Under the pieces are notes generated by a model that saw only the letters and a program-made list of their open reading frames with translations, was not told the origin of the DNA and did no database searches. A program made the position numbers and the translations under genes. This document shows, piece by piece, positions 33,621 to 45,748 of a stretch of DNA of 64,000 nucleotides. The DNA comes from Desulfonatronum thiosulfatophilum. GTDB lineage: Bacteria; Desulfobacterota; Desulfovibrionia; Desulfovibrionales; Desulfonatronaceae. Location of the stretch: positions 62,001 through 126,000 of the forward strand of contig NZ_FMXO01000007.1 of assembly GCF_900104215.1 (NCBI RefSeq), written 5' to 3'. Numbering within the stretch: the first letter of the stretch is position 1; every line of letters starts with the position of its first letter.

Positions 33621-34718
33621 ATGAGTTATTTCCTGAAGCATCATTTTGATCCGGATTTCGATCACCTGGACATCAAGACCAAAGCGCTGGGCAATGAACC
33701 GGTGGATCACTTGAACCGCGACTATGTGCACAATGTCGTGGATGGACAGGTTCTGGCCGAACTGGTGGATATACCGGAACATGAGGAAGGCAAGTACGAC
33801 CCCAGATTCATTCTGGAGCAGCCGGTGTTTCCCATGGGGGAGAACACCCGGATCGATCCGCGGAACGTCAGCCTGCTTTTGTCCACGGCCAACGGGTACG
33901 TCTACTACGATCCGAACGGCAAGATCGCGGTCAAGACCCTGCTCAACGTCCGCCGGGATGTCGATTATGCCACCGGAAACATCACCTTTATCGGGGATGT
34001 CGTCATTCATGGTTCTGTTCGGTCCGGGTTCAAGGTCAAGGCCAGGAACATTCTGGTCAAAGGACCCGTGGAGGGCGCCGTGCTGGAGGCCTCCCAATCC
34101 ATCCACGTGGAGGCCGGCGTTAAGGGCGACAACAGGGCGGTTCTCAGGGCCAAGGGCAGCATCAAGGTCAAGTTTTGCGAAAACGCCATGATCAGCGCAG
34201 GCAAGAATCTCCTGGTGGAGGGCTCCTGCCTGCACTGCAAGGTTTTTGTCGGCAACGCCCTGGCGGTGCGAAGCAAGTTGATCGGCGGCGAAACATCCTG
34301 CCGGCGGATGGTGCATGTCCGCGCGCAACTGGGTGGCGGACTGAGCACCATTACCGCGATCAATCTGGGATATGACCCTTTCCTGATGCAGAAGCTTTCG
34401 GAGTTGGAAACCACCATTGATTCCTTGAAGCTTCGCAAGGACGCTCTGGATGTTCAGACCATCGAGACCAATCACGACGTCCAACTGCGGCAGGACCTTG
34501 AGCACCGGCTGTCCGTGCTGGAAAAGCAGCGCATTCTCTGGACCGAGCAGATTACTGCGAACGATCTGTCCTCCTGCGCCGTGATCGTGCCCGGAGAGAT
34601 CCGCCCGGAGGTGGAAGTGAGCATCGGGCAAGCCTATCAGGCCATCTCCGATTATGTGTATAACGTTCGGATCATACTGCAAAATGATCAAATTCATCTG
34701 GCAACTCCGGCGGAATAA
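33621..34718 (+). CDS. FapA family protein (DUF342), flagellar assembly protein A-like
   Basis: 365 residues. The central part (about 115-250) is the repetitive beta-helix of FapA/DUF342 (TGNITFIGDVVIHGSVRSGF, GFKVKARNILVKGPVEGAV, AVLRAKGSIKVKFCENAMIS), followed by a helical C-terminus (about 255-320, likely coiled coil, SELETTIDSLKLRKDALDVQ). Members of this family affect flagellar placement and biofilm state in other bacteria; the molecular role is not settled. It starts 16 bases after the STAS gene and ends 15 before motA, within one operon. Confidence 0.82.
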   Translation: MSYFLKHHFDPDFDHLDIKTKALGNEPVDHLNRDYVHNVVDGQVLAELVDIPEHEEGKYDPRFILEQPVFPMGENTRIDPRNVSLLLSTANGYVYYDPNGKIAVKTLLNVRRDVDYATGNITFIGDVVIHGSVRSGFKVKARNILVKGPVEGAVLEASQSIHVEAGVKGDNRAVLRAKGSIKVKFCENAMISAGKNLLVEGSCLHCKVFVGNALAVRSKLIGGETSCRRMVHVRAQLGGGLSTITAINLGYDPFLMQKLSELETTIDSLKLRKDALDVQTIETNHDVQLRQDLEHRLSVLEKQRILWTEQITANDLSSCAVIVPGEIRPEVEVSIGQAYQAISDYVYNVRIILQNDQIHLATPAE

Positions 34719-34733
34719 AGGATTCTGGCAATC

Positions 34734-35480
34734 ATGGACATCGGCACCTTACTGGGCTTGATCAGCGGCATTCTCTTTGTTTTCATCGCCATCATGCTGG
34801 GCGGAGATTTCATCGGTTTTCTCAATGCCCCCTCCGCTTTGATAGTCATCGGCGGCACTGTTTCCGTAACCTTCATCATGTTTCCCATGGGCGTGGTTCT
34901 GGGCTCGTTCAAGGTCGCCCTCAAGGCCTTTTTTTCCAAGAGCCCCAACCCCCAGCTCGTCATCAACGAGGTGGTCGCCCTGGCCAATCAGGCTCGCAAG
35001 GAGAGCCTTGTATCCCTGGAACGGGCTACGGTTTCGGACAAGTTTCTGCGCAAGGGAATCCTGCTGATAGCCGACGGCTCGGAAGAGCGTCTCGTGCGCA
35101 ATATTCTGGAGACCGAACTGAATTTCACCCAGCTTCGCCACCGTCAGGGCCAGGGAGTGTTCAAGGGCATGGGAACCATGGCCCCGGCATTCGGCATGAT
35201 CGGCACGTTGATCGGCCTGGTGAACATGCTCCAGGTGCTGGACGATCCCACGGCTATCGGTCCCGGCATGGCCCTGGCCTTGCTGACCACCCTCTACGGC
35301 GCCTTGATGGCCAATCTGGCGTTCATTCCCATTGCCAAGAAACTGGAGGAGCGCTCCCAGGAAGAATTGTCCAAGATGGAAATGACCATGGAAGGCGTGA
35401 TGTCCATTTTGCGCGGGGAAAACCCCAGGCTGATCCAGGAAAAGCTGGAATCGTTCATGCCGCCCTCGATGCGCCAATAA
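34734..35480 (+). CDS. motA: Flagellar motor stator protein MotA
   Basis: 248 residues with four membrane helices (about 5-22, 32-52, 145-170, 180-200). MotA signatures: GTVSVTFIMFP, the cytoplasmic loop with VALANQARKESLVSLERA, APAFGMIGTLIGLVNMLQVL and GPGMALALLTTLYGALMANL. With MotB it forms the ion-driven stator. The motor genes follow fapA in the same direction; motB begins 19 bases later. No information on proton versus sodium coupling was extracted. Confidence 0.96.
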   Translation: MDIGTLLGLISGILFVFIAIMLGGDFIGFLNAPSALIVIGGTVSVTFIMFPMGVVLGSFKVALKAFFSKSPNPQLVINEVVALANQARKESLVSLERATVSDKFLRKGILLIADGSEERLVRNILETELNFTQLRHRQGQGVFKGMGTMAPAFGMIGTLIGLVNMLQVLDDPTAIGPGMALALLTTLYGALMANLAFIPIAKKLEERSQEELSKMEMTMEGVMSILRGENPRLIQEKLESFMPPSMRQ

Positions 35481-35499
35481 CCGCATTCACTGCTCACGT

Positions 35500-39421
<3,922 letters not shown>

Positions 39422-39425
39422 CATC

Positions 39426-41345
39426 ATGATCAACCTCAAAAATTGGATGAGCAGAGGATGGCTTTGCTCTCTGACGACATCGTTCGTCCTGCTCTCAGTG
39501 ACGGCGGTGGCGAGCCATGCCGAAGAGCAACGCATCTCCCTGCCCATGACTCTTGAATACAACCTATTGAATGCACTTGTGCTCGATACGTTTCTTGGCG
39601 GTGGTGCGCCGGCGGGCGTGAACGAGGCCAGGACGCACAAGACGCTCTTTTACGAGCAGGACGGATGCCAAGCCGTGGTGGTCACCGCACCTCGGTTTCG
39701 TGAGCAAGCCGGGGAACTGCTCACGGAGATCCAGGTTCATTTGCGCTATGGCCGGAGCATGGGCAGCTACTGCGTGCTGCCGGTGACCTTCAATGGAACC
39801 CTTGTCCTGAAGCAGATTCCGGTGGTTCGATCCGAAGACTGGAGCCTGCGTTTCATTCCTACAGGATCTGAAATTCAGAATCTGGACGGGCAACCTGCCC
39901 GCCTGGCATCGCTGGCCTGGGGACTGATCGAGAACCATGTCCTCCAGTCCATGACGGACATATCCATCAATCTCGCCATACCCAAAGACGAGCTGCAGAC
40001 TTTTTTGACTCTGGTGCTTCCCGACGACCATCCCCAGGAAATTCTGGAGATGCTGCAAGGAATGCAACCCGGAGAGGTTCAGGTTCTGGCCCACGGTTTG
40101 AAACTGGAAAATACCATGGCAGCGTTCGATGCGCTGTACCGGCCGGAACCGGAGCCTCATGGATCGTTTTTCTCAGTGGAGGAACTGGAGGCATTCATTG
40201 CCGAATGGGAAGCATGGGATGCGTTTCTGGTGCACATGATCACCGTTATGGCAGGGCAGCCGCTGAGCGAGGAAGAGCAATGGCTGCTTCTGGACATGTT
40301 GCTGCGAATGCGCCACGAGTTCTCGGCCCGGCTTGATGACCCCGTGATGCATGATGATCTGGTCCGCTCGCAGTTCGTCGAGGTCTGGACAACTCTTGGT
40401 CCGCTTTTCCGCGGCCATTTGATGAATGCAAAATCGGAGTCCTTGCTGGGTTATTTCGCGTTTTTTTCCGCCTCGGATGCATTGTTGGCCTTGAATGGCC
40501 TCGGTTCCGCCCTGGACCTGGTGATCAGCCGGGACGGGCTGCTGCGTCTGGCAAGGCTGCTGGACGAGGGAGCGGAAGATCTGCCGGGTTACGGGCCGGA
40601 AATGATTCCGGAGCTGCAACGTCTTCTCGGTCTGGAGAGGCAGGACTCGTCGGCGCGGACCTCCCCGCGGTCGTGGATCATCCAGACTTTGGAATTGGCG
40701 GCGGGATTCTTTTCCACATCCTCGGCGAGAGCTGAATCACCACCCGCGGAACTCCGGGACAACCTCGAGCATTGGCTTTTTCGCGGCAAGGACCTGGAAG
40801 GGTATATGGCCAGGGTAACCAGGGTGCTCAACAAAAAGGCGAACTCCGTTATTGCCGAATCCAAAGCTCCTTTCGCGCATCAAGATTACTTTCAGGACCT
40901 TGTTCTGGCCACGGCTTGGCTGGAAAGCTGCTTCCGGCAATTCAGACTCTCGGGGGGGGAGATCATGTATCTGAGATCCTCCAACAATACTTCCGTGGGC
41001 ATCATGCAGATCAATGAACGGGTCTGGCGCGGCCTGTACGACCAGACGCGGCTCAGGTGGGATCCGGCCTACAACTCCAGAGTGGGAGCTGAGATCCTGG
41101 ATCTTTACTACACCAAGTACGCCCAACCCAGGATGAGCAGGGAGGCTGGGAAGGACTGGGATCCGGACCTGCAGGCCGCGATGCTCTACGCAATGTATAA
41201 CGGCGGCCCGAGCCAGCTGGAACGCTTCTTGACCCGGAAAAGCGAGAACAGTCTGCACCGCAGTGATCGACTGTTTCGAGAAAAATGGGATTGGGTGCGA
41301 CAAGGCGAGTTGGACAAGATCAGTATTTGTCTAATCGGACGCTGA
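39426..41345 (+). CDS. Lytic transglycosylase (SLT domain) with a long N-terminal region
   Basis: 639 residues. Signal peptide (about 1-32, LCSLTTSFVLLSVTAVASHA). Residues 35-470 match nothing I recognise and are mostly helical. The SLT domain is at about 480-630, with the catalytic glutamate in LATAWLESCFRQF and later NNTSVGIMQINERVWRGLYD and AAMLYAMYNGGPSQLERF. It would cut peptidoglycan in the periplasm. GGAGAAGAATAGCATC supports the ATG at 39426. It follows the glycosyltransferase by 4 bases and precedes a small unknown gene by 15, so all are probably one operon. Confidence 0.85.
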   Translation: MINLKNWMSRGWLCSLTTSFVLLSVTAVASHAEEQRISLPMTLEYNLLNALVLDTFLGGGAPAGVNEARTHKTLFYEQDGCQAVVVTAPRFREQAGELLTEIQVHLRYGRSMGSYCVLPVTFNGTLVLKQIPVVRSEDWSLRFIPTGSEIQNLDGQPARLASLAWGLIENHVLQSMTDISINLAIPKDELQTFLTLVLPDDHPQEILEMLQGMQPGEVQVLAHGLKLENTMAAFDALYRPEPEPHGSFFSVEELEAFIAEWEAWDAFLVHMITVMAGQPLSEEEQWLLLDMLLRMRHEFSARLDDPVMHDDLVRSQFVEVWTTLGPLFRGHLMNAKSESLLGYFAFFSASDALLALNGLGSALDLVISRDGLLRLARLLDEGAEDLPGYGPEMIPELQRLLGLERQDSSARTSPRSWIIQTLELAAGFFSTSSARAESPPAELRDNLEHWLFRGKDLEGYMARVTRVLNKKANSVIAESKAPFAHQDYFQDLVLATAWLESCFRQFRLSGGEIMYLRSSNNTSVGIMQINERVWRGLYDQTRLRWDPAYNSRVGAEILDLYYTKYAQPRMSREAGKDWDPDLQAAMLYAMYNGGPSQLERFLTRKSENSLHRSDRLFREKWDWVRQGELDKISICLIGR

Positions 41346-41360
41346 AACCTCATCCAGGAC

Positions 41361-41675
41361 ATGATCGACAAGAATTCAGCAATACCTTCGCTTCTGGAGC
41401 GCCTGGCAAAGCTCCCCGTCGGGCACTGTCTGGAGATCAGGACCTACAAGCGTAATAGGCGGATACTGTTCCGCAGGGACGGCGAGGAGGACTGGAGCGC
41501 GTTTCAGGACGGATTTGAAAAAGGCGTTCACGAGAAAGTGGTCACGGAAAAATTGCGGAAACTCTTGCAGTCATTGATCCGCAAGGAATTTCCCCGCAGC
41601 ACGAAAATCCGCGTCTATGCCCTTGGCCCGTGCAGTCTGGAGGGAGAATCAAAGCTGTCCCGAAAGGTGCTGTGA
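41361..41675 (+). CDS. Small conserved-looking protein of unknown function
   Basis: 104 residues, highly charged with no membrane segment or signal peptide. The sequence contains LEIRTYKRNRRILFRRDGEE followed by a helical region (HEKVVTEKLRKLLQSLIRKE) and a beta-like end (TKIRVYALGPCSLEGES). I do not recognise the family. Codon use and its place 15 bases behind the transglycosylase gene suggest it is real and the last gene of that operon. A cytoplasmic nucleic-acid or protein-binding role is possible from the charge but unsupported. Confidence 0.6.
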   Translation: MIDKNSAIPSLLERLAKLPVGHCLEIRTYKRNRRILFRRDGEEDWSAFQDGFEKGVHEKVVTEKLRKLLQSLIRKEFPRSTKIRVYALGPCSLEGESKLSRKVL

Positions 41676-41734
41676 TTCATGAAGTGAAGCGGCAGACGGC
41701 CTGACGGACGTCTGCGCGGTAGGCCGTTATGAAC

Positions 41735-42232
41735 CTATGTTGAAATTGGTGAGAACTCCCCGCCGCTTTCCTTGATTTCAGCGAGCACGGCCTGGCAGAT
41801 GTCCGCCAGCCTGGCCTGGACCGGAGGAGTGAGTTCCGTGCCCCAAGGGTCGAATTCCTTGGGTTCCATGCCGATCACTACGGTTTCGGGGCATTTGCCC
41901 AGCACCTTGCAGGTTGCCAGGGTTTCCAGCAGGTCCGTCTGATGCATGGAATTTTTGAAGGCTACGCTCTTGCCCATCTCTACGCCGACCAGACGGTACA
42001 TGGTCCCCGGATCGCCTCCGTTGACAACGGCGTCCACGACGATCAGGCGGTCACACAGCATGATCGGATCCATCAGCGCCATGCCCAACGTGCCGCCGTC
42101 CATAAGTTGCACGTTCGGAGAGAAAGCGTACTCCGCCTGAAGTTTTTCCACGGTTCTCACGCCGATGCCTTCGTCCTTGAGCAGGATGTTGCCCACGCCC
42201 AAAACCAGAATCTTTTTGTTATTGTCCGTCAT
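41735..42232 (-). CDS. hynC: [NiFe] hydrogenase maturation protease
   Basis: 165 residues, M52 endopeptidase family. It removes the C-terminal extension of the hydrogenase large subunit after nickel insertion. Nickel-sensing residues are in place: Glu in GNILLKDEGIGV, Asp in IVVDAVVNGGDPG, His in MHQTDLLE. Its substrate should be the 15-residue tail after ACGVH in the large subunit encoded upstream. The ATG at 42232 follows CAAGGCCAAC. It is third in the hydrogenase operon, separated from the large subunit by 353 bases with two hairpins. Confidence 0.93.
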   Translation of the reverse strand: MTDNNKKILVLGVGNILLKDEGIGVRTVEKLQAEYAFSPNVQLMDGGTLGMALMDPIMLCDRLIVVDAVVNGGDPGTMYRLVGVEMGKSVAFKNSMHQTDLLETLATCKVLGKCPETVVIGMEPKEFDPWGTELTPPVQARLADICQAVLAEIKESGGEFSPIST

Positions 42233-42487
42233 GTTGGCCTTGTAAGGTAAAGAGTAACTACACACTCAATGTCCGGCTTGCCATGTTTTTAACCAGCCTC
42301 GCAACTCTTGGCCGGCTTCGTAACAGCGAAGTGTTGCGTGAATTAATAGTATCTGGTGGCGCAGGAGCACGGCAAAGGTTCGCCGAACGAAGTCCTGGCA
42401 CAAAGTCAGACTTGCGAGACTGCAAATCAAAGCAAATCGGGCCGTTCCCTCTCTGTCCCAAGGGTGTTGCTGAACAGATCCAATAAA

Positions 42488-42569
42488 GAAAGCGAAGGAC
42501 TTCGAAAAGATCTCTTCGCTTTCGGTTGACAGATCGCGGGTGATATTCAACGCGCCCGCGATCTGTCAA
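42488..42569 (-). terminator. Two tandem hairpins between hydrogenase structural and maturation genes
   Basis: The first (42526-42569) has a perfect 15-bp stem (TTGACAGATCGCGGG / CCCGCGATCTGTCAA) starting 17 bases past the large-subunit stop; the second (42488-42523) has a 10-bp stem (GAAAGCGAAG / CTTCGCTTTC). No long T-run follows, so mRNA processing or stabilisation is as likely as termination. In the rest of the gap (42233-42487) I see no gene. Confidence 0.6.
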
Positions 42570-42585
42570 TAGCTGTCGATAGGGG

Positions 42586-44286
42586 TTACAGGACCTTGAA
42601 CTCGTGGACCTGGTTGGTCTTGGAGTCGATGACGTGCACGCCGCAGGCAATGCACGGGTCGAACGAGTGCACGGTGCGCAGCAGTTCCACGGGTCGCTTG
42701 GGATCGGCGATGGGCGTGTTGATCAATGCCTCTTCGACCGGACCCAGCTTGCCCTTGTCGCAACGCGGTCCCAGGTTCCAGGTGGAGGGCACCACCAATT
42801 GGAAGTTTTCAATCTTGCCGTCCTTGATCTTGATCCAGTGGCTCAGGGCGCCGCGGGGAACGTCGGCAAAGCCGACGCCTTCGGCTTCCATGGGCATGGG
42901 GTGGTCGTTGGCAAGCTTGGTGTTGCCGCTCTTGACGTTCTCAACCAGTTCGTCGAGCCACTTTTCGTTCTGCTGTGCTACGGTCAACGCCCTGATGCCC
43001 CGGGCCGCGGTACGGCCGAGGGTGGAATGCAGAGCTTCCGGTCCCACGCCGAGATGGCCGAGCACCATGTCAACGGCGGCAACGGTTTCCGGATGACCTT
43101 TGGCATAGGCAACCAGCACCGAAGCCAGCGGTCCGGTTTCCATGGCTTCTCCCATGTATCGCGGAGCTTTCATCCAGGAGTAGCGCTGCGGGTCGTCCAG
43201 GCTGGTGTACTTGGGCTCGGTCACGCCCTCATAGGGATGACGGGCTTCGGTACCTTCGTACCAGCTGGCGGACACGTGTTCGTAGATCTCGTTCGGATTC
43301 ACGTCCTGGATGTTGGCCAGGTCGCGGTTCATGATCACGCCCTGAGGCAGCCAGCGGGCGTTCAGGTCTCTTTCGTTCCAAGGGAACTCACCAAAGGCGA
43401 TATAGTTGGTGCAACCGCCGATGCCGGCCCAATCCTTGTAGTAGGACGCCACGGCCAAGAGATCCGGAATGTACATCTGCTCGATGAACTCGCGGGTCTC
43501 CCTGGTCAGAGTGCGATATTCCTCCAGCTTTTCAGGGCGCAGGGACTCGTAACAGGTCACGCCGCCGCTGATGGTGAACTGGGTGTGGGGAACCTTGCCG
43601 CCGAAGACGGCGATTGCCCGGGTGGCCTTGATCTGCAGGCGCAGGGCTTCCAGATAATGGGCCGTGGCGATCAGGTTGACCTCCGGCGGGAGATAGTAGG
43701 CCGGATGGCCGCCCAGGAAGTCGGCATTGGTAAAGATGCCCAGCTGTCCCTGGTTGACGAAAGCGGTCAACCTATCCTGTACCGCCTTCAAGTCGCCGGC
43801 GGAAGTAGGCCGCGGCGAAATGTTGTTGGCAATTTTTGCGGCCTTGACCGGATCGGCTTTCAGGGCACTGGTTACATCCACCCAGTCCAAAGCATGCAGG
43901 ACATAGAAGTGGATAAAGTGGTCGGCCATGATCTGGGAAGCCATGACCAGGTTGCGAATGATGCGTGCATTGTCGGGAATGTCGACGCCCACGGCGTCGT
44001 CCAGGCATCGGGTGGATGCCAGGGCATGTACGTAGTTTCAGACCCCGCAGGCGCGGGCCGTGAAATGCTGCGCATCTCGAGGGTCGCGCCCCTTCAGGAT
44101 GGTTTCCAAACCGCGATACAGCTGGGAACTGGAACGGGCATTAACGACCTTGCCGTTGTCCACTTCTACTTCCAAACGTAGATGACCTTCGATCCGCGTC
44201 AATGGATCGACAACAATGGGGCCAGAGTAATTGCTCTGGGGCGTCACCGGAACAACCGGTGCGGCTTGAGGCTTACAGCCTGACAT
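42586..44286 (-). CDS. hynA: Periplasmic [NiFe] hydrogenase large subunit with in-frame UGA at the N-terminal nickel-binding motif
   Basis: 567 codons including the stop; read through one TGA (44038-44040, codon 83) it is a full-length hydrogenase large subunit. Up to the [42 protein letters not shown], then ARACGV. After it: [20 protein letters not shown] and intact sequence to the C-terminal DPCIACGVH and a 15-residue cleavable tail. The UGA replaces the second Cys of RxCGxC, an invariant ligand bridging Ni and Fe; the C-terminal DPCxxC is ordinary. So either selenocysteine is inserted here or the gene is a point-mutated pseudogene. AAGGAGAACGAAAT precedes the ATG. The small subunit is directly upstream, the protease downstream. 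Confidence 0.85.
44001..44040 (-). promoter_or_regulatory. UGA codon and possible SECIS-like hairpin in hynA
   Basis: The UGA is followed 17 bases later by a hairpin: 6-bp stem GGCATC/GATGCC with a 5-base loop CACCC, extended by one mismatch and two C-G pairs. Position is in the range used by bacterial SECIS elements, but the loop lacks the GU that E. coli SelB recognises, and the bases also encode the conserved ALASTRC. Weak support only. Confidence 0.25.
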
Positions 44287-44333
44287 ATTTCGTTCTCCTT
44301 CTCTGGTTTATAGAAAGATGAGGGTACGAAGTC

Positions 44334-45293
44334 CTAGACCTTCTCATAGAACGGTGACAGCTGGTCCCAGAATTTCGGCTCGCTGCAGCCAATGCATGGA
44401 TGGCCGGCTTCCACGGGCCAGTTCGTTTCGTTGAACTTAACCTTGGGACAGTTATTGTAGGTGTCCGGACCTTTGCAGCCCACTTCGTAGAGGCACCATC
44501 CATTTCGCGCCTCTTCGGAATCAAAGGACATGGCGAATTCATAGTTGTAGAAGTGGTCCAGGCGTTCGCACAGTTCGTGAACGGATTCGCCGAAGAACAT
44601 TCTCGGACGACTCAGATTATCCAATGCGGGCATGCCCTGGGTCAGCAGGTGAACCACGGTGCCGACAAAGTTGTACGGGTTGGGCGGGCAGCCAGCGACG
44701 TTGATGGCCTGCACCGGCAGGTTGAGGTGTTTCATCAGTTCGTTCACGCCCATGGACTCCGTAGGATTGGGGTGAGCCGCCTGGATGCCGCCGAAGTTCG
44801 CGCACGCGCCGATGGCAATCACTGCCTGGGCTTTGGGCAGGTACTTCTGGGCCATCTCCAACATAGTATGACCGCCGACCATGCCGTAGATTCCATTGTC
44901 CTTGGTGGGAATAGCGCCTTCGACGACGGCGATGAAACCATGGGGCGAGGTGACGGCCTGGTGCAGGGCGTCTTCAGCGGCGTCGCCGGCCGCGGCCATT
45001 AATGTTTCATGATAATCCATCGAAATGGTGTCCAGGAGAAGTTCGTCGATGTACGGGTTGACCGTGCGGACAACTGCCATGGAACAACCGGTGCATTCCG
45101 CGAAATGGAAGTAAACAACCGAAGGCCTGCGGGGATTCGTGAGGGCCGCCGCCACCTGCTTGGCGAACGAGGCCTCCATGCCCATGACCGCCGCGACAGT
45201 GGCGCAAAACTTCATGAAATCGCGCCGATTCACGCCGCGGCTTTCGAGCCGTTCGATAGCCCCTTCCTTAGCCAGACCAACACTAACTTTCAT
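44334..45293 (-). CDS. hynB: Periplasmic [NiFe] hydrogenase small subunit
   Basis: 319 residues. A Tat signal ([20 protein letters not shown]) exports the folded dimer. Cluster ligands: proximal in [20 protein letters not shown] and [13 protein letters not shown]; distal and medial in [17 protein letters not shown] and [20 protein letters not shown]. The Pro-containing spacing in the medial site matches [3Fe-4S] [NiFe] enzymes rather than the [NiFeSe] group. GACGGAGGTGGATT precedes the ATG. It lies 47 bases before the large subunit. Electrons would go to periplasmic cytochrome c3, as in relatives. Nothing in the sequence looks damaged. Confidence 0.96.
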   Translation of the reverse strand: MKVSVGLAKEGAIERLESRGVNRRDFMKFCATVAAVMGMEASFAKQVAAALTNPRRPSVVYFHFAECTGCSMAVVRTVNPYIDELLLDTISMDYHETLMAAAGDAAEDALHQAVTSPHGFIAVVEGAIPTKDNGIYGMVGGHTMLEMAQKYLPKAQAVIAIGACANFGGIQAAHPNPTESMGVNELMKHLNLPVQAINVAGCPPNPYNFVGTVVHLLTQGMPALDNLSRPRMFFGESVHELCERLDHFYNYEFAMSFDSEEARNGWCLYEVGCKGPDTYNNCPKVKFNETNWPVEAGHPCIGCSEPKFWDQLSPFYEKV

Positions 45294-45387
45294 AATCCAC
45301 CTCCGTCTAGAGGGTTAAACTGAAAGACACACAATCCGTGTTTATACCGCAATGAAAAATCCCAAAATGGGAAAAAAGCATGATTTT

Positions 45388-45416
45388 AGTCAATTAAGTG
45401 ATGCAAAGAGTCAATT
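45388..45416. promoter_or_regulatory. Tandem AGTCAATT sites upstream of the hydrogenase operon
   Basis: Two AGTCAATT octamers start 21 bp apart (two helical turns) about 95-123 bases upstream of the hynB start, in an AT-rich leader. A small hairpin TCCCA/TGGGA followed on the minus strand by TTTTT (near 45359-45372) lies closer to the gene. Tandem operator sites are inferred. Nothing else was recognised in 45417-45660. Confidence 0.35.
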
Positions 45417-45664
45417 TCATTTTTCGATGCCGGCACTTTTCTCTGTGAAAAAAAAAACATGCTCATGCGGCGTTCTTCCAAAGTCTAATTAATTATCTAG
45501 CCTTGTTGATATTAAGATGTCAACCAGGGGGTGGTTAGTCAAAATAAATCATTAATTTTAAAAATAGCATAATAATTGGTTAATGGTATCACGCATGGTA
45601 ATTATTTTCTTCGTTGTTAGCTAAAACATGCATCCCGTGGTTCTTTCCCCTGGTGAGCGAAGAA

Positions 45665-45695
45665 ATACAAAAGGACGCTCTTGGGAGCGTCCTCT
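45665..45695 (-). terminator. Rho-independent terminator after roo
   Basis: Stem AGGACGCTC/GAGCGTCCT, 9 bp, with a TTGG loop; on the minus strand it is followed by TTTTGTATTT. It lies 55 bases past the stop of the flavodiiron gene and would end the dfx-rdl-rub-roo transcript. Confidence 0.85.
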
Positions 45696-45748
45696 TGTAT
45701 TATATGAAGAGCTTATCGAGGGGATTTCGCGTTAGATAATCATCTGGA

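Noticed and set aside
42258-42650. 130-codon frame between hynC and hynA
   Set aside because: Composition is not protein-like and it overlaps two hairpins and the end of hynA.
42586-44286. Hydrogenase large subunit as two separate genes or a frameshift
   Set aside because: The two parts are in the same frame, separated only by one TGA at a conserved Cys position; the ATG/GTG-type start of the second part has no ribosome-binding site and would lack the N-terminal nickel ligands.
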